From NCBI GenBank assembly GCA_951804985.1, contig OX638133.1, forward strand, positions 9,320,501-9,384,500: DNA of 64,000 nucleotides. Reading direction: 5' to 3'. Under the pieces are notes generated by a model, which worked only from the letters and a program-made list of their open reading frames with translations, was not told the origin of the DNA and searched no databases. Of this stretch, positions 35,201 through 48,457 are shown in pieces. Numbering within the stretch: the first letter of the stretch is position 1; every line of letters begins with the position of its first letter. The position numbers and the translations under genes were made by a program. The DNA is from Dryomyza anilis (lineage: Eukaryota; Arthropoda; Insecta; Diptera; Dryomyzidae).

Positions 35201-38200
35201 AATAGAATTGAATAGAATTGAATAGAATTGAATAGAATTGAATAGAATTGAATAGAATTGAATAGAATTGAATAGAATTGAATAGAATTGAATAGAATTG
35301 AATAGAATTGAATAGAATTAAATAGAATTGAATATAATTGAATAGAATTGAATAGAATTGAATAGAATTGAATAGAATTGAATAGAATTGAATAGAATTG
35401 AATAGAATTGAATAGAATTGAATAGAATTGAATAGAATTGAATAGAATTGAATAGAATTGAATAGAATTGAATAGAATTGAAAAGAATTGAATAGAATTG
35501 AATAGAATTGAATAGAATTGAATAGAATTGAATTTAATTGAATAGAATTGAATAGAATTGAATAGAATTGAATAGAATTGAATAGAATTGAATAGAATTG
35601 AATAGAATTGAATAGAATTGAATAGAATTGAATAGAATTGAATAGAATTGAATAGAATTGAATAGAATTGAATAGAATTGAATTGAATAGAATTGAATAG
35701 AATTGAATAGAATTGAATAGAATTGAATAGAATTGAATAGAATTGAATAGAATTGAATAGAATTGAAGAGAATTGAATAGAATTAAATAGAATTGAATAG
35801 AATTGAATAGAATTGAATAGAATTGAATAGAATTGAATAGAATTGAATTGAATAGAATTGAATAGAATTGAATAGAATTGAATTGAATAGAATTGAATAG
35901 AATTGAATAGAATTGAATAGAATTGAATAGAATTGAATAGAATTAAATAGAATTGAATATAATTGAATAGAATTGAATAGAATTGAATAGAATTGAATAG
36001 AATTGAATAGAATTGAATAGAATTGAATAGAATTGAATAGAATTGAATAGAATTGAATAGAATTGAATAGAATTGAATAGAATTGAATAGAATTGAATAG
36101 AATTGAATAGAATTGAATAGAATTGAAAAGAATTGAATAGAATTGAATAGAATTGAATAGAATTGAATAGAATTGAATATAATTGAATAGAATTGAATAG
36201 AATTGAATAAAATTGAATAGAATTGAATAGAATTGAATAGAATTGAATAGAATTGAATAGAATTGAATAGAATTGAATAGAATTGAATAGAATTGAATAG
36301 AATAGAATTGAATAGAATTGAATAGAATTGAATAGAATTGAATAGAATTGAATAGAATTGAATAGAATTGAATAGAATTGAATAGAATTGAATAGAATTG
36401 AATAGAATTGAATAGAATTGAATAGAATTGAATAGAATTGAATAGAATTGAATAGAATTGAATAGAATTGAATAGAATTGCATAGAATATAATAGCATTG
36501 AATAGAATTGAATAGAATTGAATAGAATTGAATAGAATTAAATAGAATTGAATAGAATTGAATAGAATTGAATAGAATTGAACAGAATTGAATAGAATTG
36601 AATAGAATTGAATAGAATTGAATAGAATTGAATTGAATAGAATTGAATAGAATTGAATAGAATTGAATAGAATTGAATAGAATTGAATAGAATTGAATAG
36701 AATTGAATAGAATTGAATAGAATTGAATAGAATTAAATAGAATTGAATAGAATTGAATAGAATTGAATAGAATTGAATAGAATTGAATAGAATTGAATAG
36801 AATTGAATAGAATTGAATAGAATTGAATAGAATTGAATAGAATTGAATAGAATTGAATAGAATTGAATAGAATTGAATAGAATTGAATAGAATTGAATAG
36901 AATTGAATAGAATTGAATAGAATTAAATAGAATTGAATATAATTGAATAGAATTGAATAGAATTGAATAGAATTGAATAGAATTGAATAGAATTGAATAG
37001 AATTGAATAGAATTGAATAGAATTGAATAGAATTGAATAGAATTGAATAGAATTGAATAGAATTGAATAGAATTGAATAGAATTGAAAAGAATTGAATAG
37101 AATTGAATAGAATTGAATAGAATTGAATAGAATTGAATATAATTGAATAGAATTGAATAGAATTGAATAGAATTGAATAGAATTGAATAGAATTGAATAG
37201 AATTGAATAGAATTGAATAGAATTGAATAGAATTGAATAGAATTGAATAGAATTGAATAGAATTGAATAGAATAGAATTGAATAGAATAGAATAGAATTG
37301 AATAGAATTGAATAGAATTGAATATAATTGAATAGAATTGAATAGAATTGAATAGAATTGAATAGAATTGAATAGAATTGAATAGAATTGAATAGAATTG
37401 AATAGAATTGAATAGAATTGAATAGAATTGAATAGAATTGAATAGAATTGAATAGAATTGAATAGAATTGAATAGAATTGCATAGAATATAATAGCATTG
37501 AATAGAATTGAATAGAATTGAATAGAATTGAATAGAATTAAATAGAATTGAATAGAATTGAATAGAATTGAATAGAATTGAATAGAATTGAATAGAATTG
37601 AATAGAATTGAATAGAATTGAATAGAATTGAATAGAATTGAATAGAATTGAATAGAATTGAATAGAATTGAATAGAATTGAATAGAATTGAATAGAATTG
37701 AATAGAATTGAATAGAATTGAATAGAATTGAATAGAATTGAATAGAATTGAATAGAATTGAATAGAATTGAATAGAATTGAATAGAATTGAATAGAATTG
37801 AATAGAATTGAATAGAATTGAATAGAATTGAATAGAATTGAATAGAATTGAATAGAATTGAATAGAATTGAATAGAATTGAATAGAATTGAATAGAATTG
37901 AATAGAATTGAATAGAATTGAATAGAATTAAATAGAATTGAATAGAATTGAATAGAATTGAATATAATTGAATAGAATTGAATAGAATTGAATAGAATTG
38001 AATAGAATTGAATAGAATTGAATAGAATTGAATAGAATTGAATAGAATTGAATAGAATTGAATAGAATTGAATAGAATTGAATTGAATAGAATTGAATAG
38101 AATTGAATAGAATTGAATAGAATTGAATAGAATAGAATTGAATAGAATTGAATAGAATTGAATAGAATTGAATAGAATTGAATAGAATTGAATAGAATTG

Positions 38201-41200
38201 AATAGAATTGAATAGAATTGAATAGAATTGAATAGAATTGAATAGAATTGAATCGAATTGAATAGAATTGAATAGAATTGAATAGAATTGAATAGAATTG
38301 AATAGAATTGAATAGAATTGAATAGAATTGAATAGAATTGAATAGAATTGAATAGAATTGAATAGAATTGAATAGAATTGAATAGAATTGAATAGAATTG
38401 AATAGAATTGAATAGAATTGAATAGAATTGAATAGAATTGAATAGAATTGAATAGAATTGAATAGAATTGAATAGAATTGAATAGAATTGAATAGAATTG
38501 AATAGAATTAAATAGAATTGAATATAATTGAATAGAATTGAATAGAATTGAATAGAATTGAATAGAATTGAATAGAATTGAATAGAATTGAATAGAATTG
38601 AATAGAATTGAATAGAATTGAATAGAATTGAATAGAATTGAATAGAATTGAATAGAATTGAATAGAATTGAATAGAATTGAATAGAATTGAATAGAATTG
38701 AATAGAATTGAATAGAATTGAATAGAATTGAATAGAATTGAATAGAATTGAATAGAATTGAATAGAATTGAATAGAATTGAATAGAATTGAATAGAATTG
38801 AATAGAATTGAATAGAATTGAATAGAATTGAATAGAATTGAATAGAATTGAATAGAATTGAATAGAATTGAATAGAATTGAATAGAATTGAATAGAATTG
38901 AATAGAATTGAATAGAATTGAATAGAATTGAATAGAATTGAATAGAATTGAATAGAATTGAATAGAATTGAATAGAATTGAATAGAATTGAATAGAATTG
39001 AATAGAATTGAATAGAATTGAATAGAATTGAATAGAATTGAATAGAATTGAATAGAATTGAATAGAATTGAATAGAATTGAATAGAATTGAATAGAATTG
39101 AATAGAATTGAATAGAATTGCATAGAATATAATGGCATTGAATAGAATTGAATAGAATTGAATAGAATTGAATAGAATTAAATAGAATTGAATAGAATTG
39201 AATAGAATTGAATAGAATTGAATAGAATTGAATAGAATTGAATAGAATTGAATAGAATTGAATAGAATTGAATAGAATTGAATAGAATTGAATAGAATTG
39301 AATAGAATTGAATAGAATTGAATAGAATTGAATAGAATTGAATAGAATTGAATAGAATTGAATAGAATTGAATAGAATTGAATAGAATTGAATAGAATTG
39401 AATAGAATTGAATAGAATTGAATAGAATTGAATAGAATTGAATAGAATTAAATAGAATTGAATATAATTGAATAGAATTGAATAGAATTGAATAGAATTG
39501 AATAGAATTGAATAGAATTGAATAGAATTGAATAGAATTGAATAGAATTGAATAGAATTGAATAGAATTGAATAGAATTGAATAGAATTGAATAGAATTG
39601 AATAGAATTGAATAGAATTGAATAGAATTGAATAGAATTGAATAGAATTGAATAGAATTGAATAGAATTGAATAGAATTGAATAGAATTGAATAGAATTG
39701 AATAGAATTGAATAGAATTGAATAGAATTGAATAGAATTGAATAGAATTGAATAGAATTGAATAGAATTGAATAGAATTGAATAGAATTGAATAGAATTG
39801 AATAGAATTGAATAGAATTGAATAGAATAGAATAGAATAGAATTGAATAGAATTGAATAGAATTGAATAGAATTGAATAGAATTGAATAGAATTGAATAG
39901 AATTGAATAGAATTGAATAGAATTGAATAGAATTGAATAGAATTGAATAGAATTGAATAGAATTGAATAGAATTGAATAGAATTGAATAGAATTGAATAG
40001 AATTGAATAGAATTGAATAGAATTGAATAGAATTGAATAGAATTGCATAGAATTGAATAGAATTGAATAGAATTGAATAGAATTGAATAGAATTGAATAG
40101 AATTGAATAGAATTGAATAGAATTGAATAGAATTGAATAGAATTGAATAGAATTGAATAGAATTGAATAGAATTGAATAGAATTGAATAGAATTAAATAG
40201 AATTGAATATAATTGAATAGAATTGAATAGAATTGAATAGAATTGAATAGAATTGAATAGAATTGAATAGAATTGAATAGAATTGAATAGAATTGAATAG
40301 AATTGAATAGAATTGAATAGAATTGAATAGAATTGAATAGAATTGAATAGAATTGAATAGAATTGAATAGAATTGAATAGAATTGAATAGAATTGAATAG
40401 AATTGAATAGAATTGAATAGAATTGAATAGAATTGAATAGAATTGAATAGAATTGAATAGAATTGAATAGAATTGAATAGAATTGAATAGAATTGAATAG
40501 AATTGAATAGAATTGAATAGAATTGAATAGAATTGAATAGAATTGAATAGAATTGAATAGAATTGAATAGAATTGAATAGAATTGAATATAATTGAATAG
40601 AATTGAATAGAATTGAATAGAATTGAATAGAATTGAATAGAATTGAATAGAATTGAATAGAATTGAATAGAATTGAATAGAATTGAATAGAATTGAATAG
40701 AATTGAATAGAATTGAATAGAATTGAATAGAATTGAATAGAATTGAATAGAATTGAATAGAATTGAATAGAATTGAATAGAATTGAATAGAATTGAATAG
40801 AATTGAATAGAATTGAATAGAATTGAATAGAATTGAATAGAATTGAATAGAATTGCATAGAATATAATAGCATTGAATAGAATTGAATAGAATTGAATAG
40901 AATTGAATAGAATTGAATAGAATTGAATAGAATTGAATAGAATTGAATAGAATTGAATAGAATTGAATAGAATTGAATAGAATTGAATAGAATTGAATAG
41001 AATTGAATAGAATTGAATAGAATTGAATAGAATTGAATAGAATTGAATAGAATTGAATAGAATTGAATAGAATTGAATAGAATTGAATAGAATTGAATAG
41101 AATTGAATAGAATTGAATAGAATTGAATAGAATTGAATAGAATTGAATAGAATTGAATAGAATTGAATAGAATAGAATAGAATTGAATAGAATTGAATAG

Positions 41201-42316
41201 AATTGAATAGAATTGAATAGAATTGAATAGAATTGAATAGAATTGAATAGAATTGAATAGAATTGAATAGAATTGAATAGAATTGAATAGAATTGAATAG
41301 AATTGAATAGAATTGAATAGAATTGAATAGAATTGAATAGAATTGAATTGAATAGAATTGAATAGAATTGAATAGAATTGAATAGAATAGAATTGAATAG
41401 AATTGAATAGAATTGAATAGAATTGAATAGAATTGAATAGAATTGAATAGAATTGAATAGAATTGAATAGAATTGAATAGAATTGAATAGAATTGAATAG
41501 AATTGAATAGAATTGAATAGAATTGAATAGAATTGAATAGAATTGAATAGAATTGAATAGAATTGAATAGAATTGAATAGAATTGAATAGAATTGAATAG
41601 AATTGAATAGAATTGAATAGAATTGAATAGAATTGAATAGAATTGAATAGAATTGAATAGAATTGAATTGAATTGAATAGAATTGAATAGAATTGAATAG
41701 AATTGAATAGAATTGAATAGAATTGAATAGAATTGAATAGAATTGAATAGAATTGAATAGAATTGAATAGAATTGAATAGAATTGAATAGAATTGAATAG
41801 AATTGAATAGAATTGAATAGAATTGAATAGAATTGAATAGAATTGAATAGAATTGAATAGAATTGAATAGAATTGAATAGAATTGAATAGAATTGCATAG
41901 AATATAATAGCATTGAATAGAATTGAATAGAATTGAATAGAATTGAATAGAATTAAATAGAATTGAATATAATTGAATAGAATTGAATAGAATTGAATAG
42001 AATTGAATAGAATTGAATAGAATTGAATAGAATTGAATAGAATTGAATAGAAGTGAATAGAATTGAATAGAATTGAATAGAATTGAATAGAATTGAATAG
42101 AATTGAATAGAATTGAATAGAATTGAATAGAATTGAATAGAATTGAATAGAATTTAATAGAATTTAATAGAATTGAATAGAATTGAATAGAATTGAATAG
42201 AATTGAATAGAATTGAATAGAATTGAATAGAATTGAATAGAATTGAATAGAATTGAATAGAATTGAATAAATTTGAATAGATTTGAATGGAATATAATTC
42301 AATAGAATGGAACAGA
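32279..42316 (+). repeat. Decamer satellite block 2, 10 kb
   Basis: About 1000 copies of AGAATTGAAT on the plus strand, the opposite orientation to block 1. Most are identical. Variants are 5-bp losses or gains (AATAGAATAG, AATTGAATTG) and point changes. A composite marker with TTGCATAGAATATAATAGCA recurs at about 34211, 34881, 36476, 37476, 39116, 40851 and 41891, giving higher-order structure. The edges degenerate (GGATTGAATAGAATTGAACAG on the left; AATAAATTTGAATAGATTTG on the right). The minus strand has no stop in any phase, so very long open frames appear (up to about 1270 codons, repeat Asn-Ser-Ile-Gln-Phe-Tyr-Ser-Ile-Leu-Phe). They start at the marker because it supplies ATG, and are not genes. 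Confidence 0.97.
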
Positions 42317-43809
42317 ACAAAAAAAAAGAATTGATCTAAAAATGAAATTTAAAAATTGAATAATATTATATTTTTTTAAGTTTACTAATGTCAGTAATTT
42401 TTAAATTAAGCCAAAAGCAAAATATTGAAAATTCACAAAACAAAAATTTATTAAATACGCTACTTTATTCTTTGCTCTGTGCCAATTAATAACTGTGTTA
42501 ATTGGCATAAAATTAAAAAAGAATTAATTGCTTACCAAACAAAAGGGTATAAATATCAATGTCAATGCAACGAGCCTGCATAAGACTATAAAAGCCATTC
42601 GCAAAGTATGCTGTGCTCGAAATAATAACAGCGTGAAACAATAAACTCAAGCAAGCAGAAGGAAATTCAAAAATTTCTGCACATCCGGCGGAAATACTTT
42701 GTACGCTTCCGGCGCAAAAAAAATTTAAGGCATTCAAAAGTTGCACAAAACAACAAAGAAGTATATAAAAGAAATCTGAGATTAAAAGTCACAAAAAAAA
42801 ACACACACTCTTCACACACAAAACAATCTCAGCGTATTTAATCCTAAATGCCAGCAATTTAAGTCCCATAGTCAATGCGTGACCTTTTACGGCGCAGCCT
42901 TCTGCACATTTTTCCACAACTTCCGGACGTCGGACATTTTTTTGTTGGCCGCACTTTTTTGTTACTGGCAGCAACATCCATTTCATTTTTTTTGTTTCCG
43001 TTTTTCTCTGTAATACATAGTAGTGACTTCTATTACTACTTTTGCCTCTTTTCGTTTTTCTGCTTCATGCGGCATGTTGCGTTTTTGCTCGGCTGCATTT
43101 TTGCCCTTTCGTCGGCGGCCTGCAAAACTATCACGTGCCACAAATGCACAAAAACCAAATGAATATGTTTACGAAAATTTGGAAAATTTTCTTACACAAA
43201 ATTTTTATATATTTATTTTCTTAAAAAAAAAAAATGAATTTCATAATTTGGCGCCAAAAAAAAAAAAACAAAATGGAAAAACTATGCGCGCAAAATCATT
43301 GCGAATGCAATCAACACAAAACTACAGCACAGTACGTGGCCTTAATTCAAAATGTTGTGTTGATTGTACGGAGACCATAGAAAATTGTCGCCAACATCGT
43401 GTCACGCACGCATTGTCAATGACAGCAGCCGCATACCGCGCAGCGGAAGCGGAAATGAACAGCAATATGAGGCAAGCAATTGATTTTTCGGAAACAGCGA
43501 AATGAAAAAAAAATATAAAGAAAATAATAAAACTTTGACATTTTATAGCAAAAAACATATATAAACTGAAAACCAATCAAAAATATTTTGATCTAAATAA
43601 AAATTCCATTAAAGTTCAATAAAATAGCTATGCATAGCTAATTAATCAAAATATGTTCGATTGTTTTTCTGCTAATATATTTTTAATATAATAATTCAAT
43701 TCCTATTAGTATTATTTAATCGAAATTAATACTGTAAAAAATATATTATTTCCATTTGAATTTTTGTTTTCGAATATTTTATTGATTTTATCAACTCGAA
43801 GATTTTGAC
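42317..43809. other. Unique noncoding island, possibly regulatory
   Basis: No gene recognised. 42510-43520 is the least repetitive and most GC-containing noncoding part outside the LINE (TTTACGGCGCAGCCTTCTGC, CTTCCGGACGTCGGACATT, CCGCATACCGCGCAGCGGAA). Open frames exist on both strands but overlap each other and match nothing. Confidence 0.4.
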
Positions 43810-43811
43810 TG

Positions 43812-44460
43812 CACACAGAAATATCCTCTTTTGGCATGAGGTTAATTGAACCAACTTTTCAGTGTTACAACCGAAATACATTGGTTGTAACCTCATGTCA
43901 TTGAAATGACCATACCTTATTTTTCTACAACCGAAATGTTAGTCCGCGCAACTTCACGTTCGGTTGCCGTAACCTCATGATTGCATTTTTCATTCTGCCA
44001 AAATTCACATTCGTACATTTGTTACGGCGATTGAGTAAGTTGTTCTATCAACAAAATAAATAACAAAAGGCAACCTCATGTCTATCAGCAGTTCGGTTGC
44101 CAGTTTCTTGCCAACAATTATGGATACATGCAGAAATAAATAAATGTCAAAAATGTTCACATGTCACATATATACATAGAAAACTTTGTTTATAATAAAA
44201 TTTCATTTGGGGGTTTTGAAAACCTCATACGAACTGAATAGTAGGTTGCGACAACCTCATGCTCACCAATTTGGAGGTTACCACAATCTCATGTTCACCG
44301 ATTAGGAAGTTGTCACTACCTCATGATCACCGACTTGGATCATGAGGTGGCAACAACCTAATTAAGATGTTGTCGCAACTACTATATCAGTTTTTGCCGC
44401 AACCAAATGATTCAGTAGGGCAATTTAGTTGGTTGCCGCAACAAAACAGTTTTCTGTGTG
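43812..44460. mobile_element. MITE rich in AACCTCATG words
   Basis: Ends CACACAGAAA on the left and TTTCTGTGTG on the right. TGCA is present at both edges (43810-43813 and 44461-44464), so the exact border is ambiguous by 2 bp. Inside, GTTG(C/T)(C/A)(A/G)CAACCTCATG words recur about ten times in both orientations. Noncoding. Confidence 0.72.
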
Positions 44461-44705
44461 TGCATATTCTATTTTTCCTACTAATGACGTTTTTATGAAA
44501 ATTGCTACCGGATTTAAATACCATTTTTTTTAGAATAAAAAAATTCAATCCCTTTCATAACTAGTTTTCCGAAAACTGTAAAAGAAATTGTATTTTTAAT
44601 TGTCAAGACTAATTCTAATATATAAATAAATGTTTGTATTAGACAGGTTTTTAAGACATTCAAATTTAAACTCGAGAATTTTTAAATTATTAGATTTATT
44701 AGACT

Positions 44706-45629
44706 ACTAGCTGGACCCGTGCACGACTCGTGCCAAGATTTGAATTCATAGATATAAAGCGATTTTATTAATATAAAAAAAAATATTATTATTTTTTATA
44801 TCAGGGGCCCGTGCTTCGCTGTGGAAGTTTTTATTAGTTTTATAAATGTAGTAACCAAATAATAATTCTCCGCCAAAACAACTTTTCTCAAAGACAATTC
44901 AGACAGTAGAATATTTCGCCGTTGAATTCTTCCCAGTAGAAATTTTTGCCGTAAAATTCTTCCCCATAGAACGCTTTACTGTAAAATTCTTCCCGGTAGA
45001 ACTCTTCCCGGTTAAATTCTTCCTCGTAGAGTTTTCCCAGTAGAAGTTTTAGTGTGGTGAGTTTTAGTGTGGTGAGTTTCGGTGTGCTGAATTTTTAGTA
45101 TGATGAGTTTTAGTGTGGTGAATTTTAGTGTGGTGAATTTTTAGTGTGGTGAGTTTTAGTGTGGTGAGCTTTATTGTGTTGAGTTTTAGTGTGGTGAGTT
45201 TTAGTGTGGTGAATTTTGGTGTGGTGAGTTTTAGTATGGTGAATTTTTAGTGTGGTGAGTTTTAGCGTGGTGAGTTTTATTGTGGTGAGTTTTAGTATGG
45301 TGAGTTTTAGTGTGGTGAGTTTTAGTGTGGTGTGTTTTAGTATGGTGAGTTTTAGTGTGGTGAATTTTAGTGTGGTGAATTTTAGTTTTTTGTTTCATCT
45401 TTTTAGATTGTGTATGTGCTGAGTTATGTCGTTTTTAAAGTTTAGGTTGTATGGGAGGTACCACGCCCCTTTGTCCAATCCCGACCATATATAGCCTATG
45501 ACACCCTCCGGACTCCATAGTATCCTGGTGCATTTCAGTTAAATCGGTTCAGCGGTTTAGACGTGATGCTGGAACAAACAGACAGACCGACAGACTGACA
45601 GACGGACCAAGAGTTTTATATATATAGAT
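44706..45629 (+). mobile_element. MSE, copy 4, complete
   Basis: Closest to copy 1: CTAGCTGGACCCGTGCACGA, GGGGCCCGTGCTTCGCTGTG, the CCCNGTAGAATTCTT block, 15-bp minisatellite at 45045-45390 (about 23 units), GTATGGGAGGTACCACGCCC, CATATATAGCC, ACACCCTCCGGACTCCATAG, AAATCGGTTCAGCGGTTTAG, CAGACAGACCGACAGACTGA and the end TTTTATATATATAGAT. Noncoding. Confidence 0.8.
45045..45390 (+). repeat. 15-bp minisatellite inside MSE copy 4
   Basis: GTGTGGTGAGTTTTA units with 16-bp variants (GAATTTTTA). Flanks are the same as in copies 1 and 2. Confidence 0.92.
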
Positions 45630-45759
45630 TTTTTAATGAATTTTTAATATTTTGGATCTAATGATAAATAAGAAAATATTTATGATTATTCAGAGATTAT
45701 TCAGAGCACAAATTAACAATAAACATTACTAATTTTTTTCGGTTCTAATTTTAAAAATA

Positions 45760-47385
45760 TTGTTTATCGACTATTTTATCGAGTATAGTTTAACAAATAT
45801 TGTGTATAAAATATTGTTTATTGAAAATGATTTAGTGTATATTCTTTATCGAATAATTTTTTAACGAATCTTGTTCATTAAATATTTGAAATCGAAAATT
45901 TTTTATTGAATACTGTTTATCGAATATTGTTCATCAAATATTGGTTATCGAATAATGTTGATCAAATATAGTTTTACGAATATTGTTGATCAAATATAGT
46001 TTATCGAATATTGTTTATCAAATCTTCTATTTCGAATATTGTTTATCGAATAATTTTCATCAAATATTGTTCATCAAATATAGTTTATCAAATATTATTT
46101 ATCGAATATTGTTTATCGAATATTATTTATCAAATATTGTTCGTCGAATATTGTTCATCAAATATAGTTTATCGCATATTGGTTATCAAATTTTCTTTGA
46201 CGAATATTGTAAATTAAATATTGTTCATCGAATATTGTTTATCAAATGTTTTTCATCGAAAATTGTTTATCGAATAATTTTCATTGAATTTTGTTCATTC
46301 GATATAGTTTATCAAATATTATTTATCGAATATTGTTTATGAAATATTTTTCAACGAATATTATTTATCAAATATAGATTATTTGCCGAATATGGTTTAT
46401 CGATTATCGAATATAATTTATTGAATAATGTTTATTAAAAATTCTCCGTCGAATAATGTACTGTTTATCGAATATTGCATATCCTATAATGTTTATAGAA
46501 TATTTTCCGTCAAATATTGTTGATTATTGTTGTTGCTTATCCATTTATTATCGAATATTGACTTTTGTATATAATTTATCGAATATTTTTATTGAAAAGT
46601 TTTTATCGAATATTTTATATTGAACATTGTTCATCGAATATTGTTTATCGAATACCGATTATCCAGTTTTGAATTTTTATTAACGAGTATTATTTACGGA
46701 GTATTGTTTGTTGAATATTTTACATCAAATTGTGTCTATCGTGCATTGTTTATCGAATATGATTATCGAATATAATTTATTCGATAACCGATAAATGTTT
46801 ATTATAATGTTTATTAATAATTCTTCATCGAATATTATATGCCGAAAATGTTGTGAATAATTTATATCAAATAATTCACATCGTAGAATGTTTGCTGCAT
46901 ATTCTTTTCGAATACTGTTTATCGAATATTGTTCATCAAATATTGGTCATCGAATATTGTATATCGAATATTGTTCATCAAATCTTCTAATCATATTCGA
47001 TAAACAATGTCTATCGTGCATTGTTTATCGAATATGATTATCGAATATAATTTATTCGATAACCGATAAATGTTCATTAATAATTCTCCATCGAATATTA
47101 TTTGCCGAAAATTTTGTGAATAATTTATATCAAATATTTCACATCGTAGAATGTTTGCTGCATTTTTTCCAACGATTATTGTTTATCGAATGTTCATAAT
47201 CGATCATTCTTTATAGAGTATTACTCATCGACTTTTATATATAAATTATTAAATGTTGTTTATTGTCTTTGAGGAATAATGTAAATCAAGTTATATTTAT
47301 CGAAATTTTTAATAGAGGATGATTTATCGTTCATTATTTATCGAATAATTATTTAACAAATATTGTTTATCGAATATTATTTAAA
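45760..47385 (+). repeat. Diverged 14-bp tandem array
   Basis: Units TGTTTATCGAATAT (14 bp), with TTCATCAAATAT variants alternating, in roughly 100 copies including degenerate ones. A larger duplication of about 170 bp lies inside: the segment with ATCGTGCATTGTTTATCG, ATTCGATAACCGATAAATG and CATCGTAGAATGTTTGCTGC is at 46736-46905 and again at 47010-47165, offset about 274 bp. Open frames here are by-products (14-codon period). Confidence 0.85.
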
Positions 47386-48149
47386 ATCTTGTGTATGCAT
47401 TTCCTTCGAATGTATACTTTAAGATTTCCTCAAATTGAAAGACTCAGTAAAGCCAACTGGCAATTACTACAGATTCCCAGTAGATATCAATTGCTTTTGA
47501 TATTTTTCCACATAACAAATGTAAAGTATGTAATTCAAAGGCTGCCTCAAAAGATAACGCATCAATCAAAATGCTCAAAAAATATCAATAACAATATCCG
47601 AAGCCCTTGGGATTTATGAGATTTCCAAGATACAAAGCAAAAACAAATAACAACTAGTGAGACATGAAATGCCTGTAGAATATTTGAGTATTGTATTTCT
47701 TTTTATGTAAAATGTTAAGTGTTCCCTGAGCTTATTTGGATGAGTACATTGAAAGGTGTATGGAAATTTAAAACCATTGATTTCGAGACTGTATTCCGTA
47801 TGATTTGTAACAAGTTAAATATAGTATATCGAATATATACAACTGGATATTACAAGATAACTTTGAATTCATTACAAATATGCAATTCACAATTACAAAT
47901 TAGCAATTATTTTCAAGATTCATTAAACCAGTTGATTTCTGGAACATTTCAAACAGTAAAATGGCAAAATGTTCGCTGTGATAACAGAAAAATGATAGTT
48001 TCATCTATAAATTTGTAGAAAGTTCGTTTCAAACAACTAAATTTGTGTATTACAAGTAACACTTGTTTCATAAAATCCATTCCAAAAATGGATTTTTTCA
48101 ATATATGTTTTTTGTAAATATATATCAGAGATAATTGGTGATGAAATGA
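47386..48149. other. Unique AT-rich stretch
   Basis: No gene recognised. Two plus-strand open frames (47389-47619, 76 codons; 47719-48018, 99 codons) are longer than most here but show no domain, membrane segment or repeat that I recognise. They may be chance or decayed coding sequence. Confidence 0.3.
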
Positions 48150-48352
48150 TACTCAGAAAAAAATCCTTTTTTAATTGGTCAATAGGACAGTTATTGATTC
48201 AAAAGTATACAAAAAAATAAATATTTTCATATAAACACAAAAAAATTTTTAATAGTGTTTAATAGTGTTTTGTAGTTTTTAATGGTATTTACCTATTAAT
48301 TTTTTTTTTTTTATTTTATTGACTAATTTTAATATCAAAAAACTATTTGAAT
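48150..48352 (+). mobile_element. MITE fragment, relative of 62039-62250
   Basis: TACTCAGAAAAAAATCC, AATTGGTCAATAGGACAGTT, ATTGATTCAAAAGTAT, TTTTCATATAAACAC and TTATTGACTAATTTTAATA follow the same order as the 212-bp MITE at 62039-62250. The right terminal CTGTGT is missing. Confidence 0.65.
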
Positions 48353-48457
48353 TTTACATTCTTTATGACTTTATGACACATACAAGTAGTCTCGTAATTA
48401 ATAAATATTTTTTGAAAATTAATGAATTATGCAGAATTTTAATAAAAATATTAAAAA

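Noticed and set aside
32257..42320. Minus-strand open frames up to about 1270 codons
   Set aside because: They consist only of the decamer read in three codon phases (10-residue peptide repeat). All phases are open because the minus unit lacks stops. Starts coincide with the satellite marker that supplies ATG.
47389..48018. Two small plus-strand frames as host genes
   Set aside because: No domain, no splice or promoter context, AT-biased codons; chance cannot be excluded.
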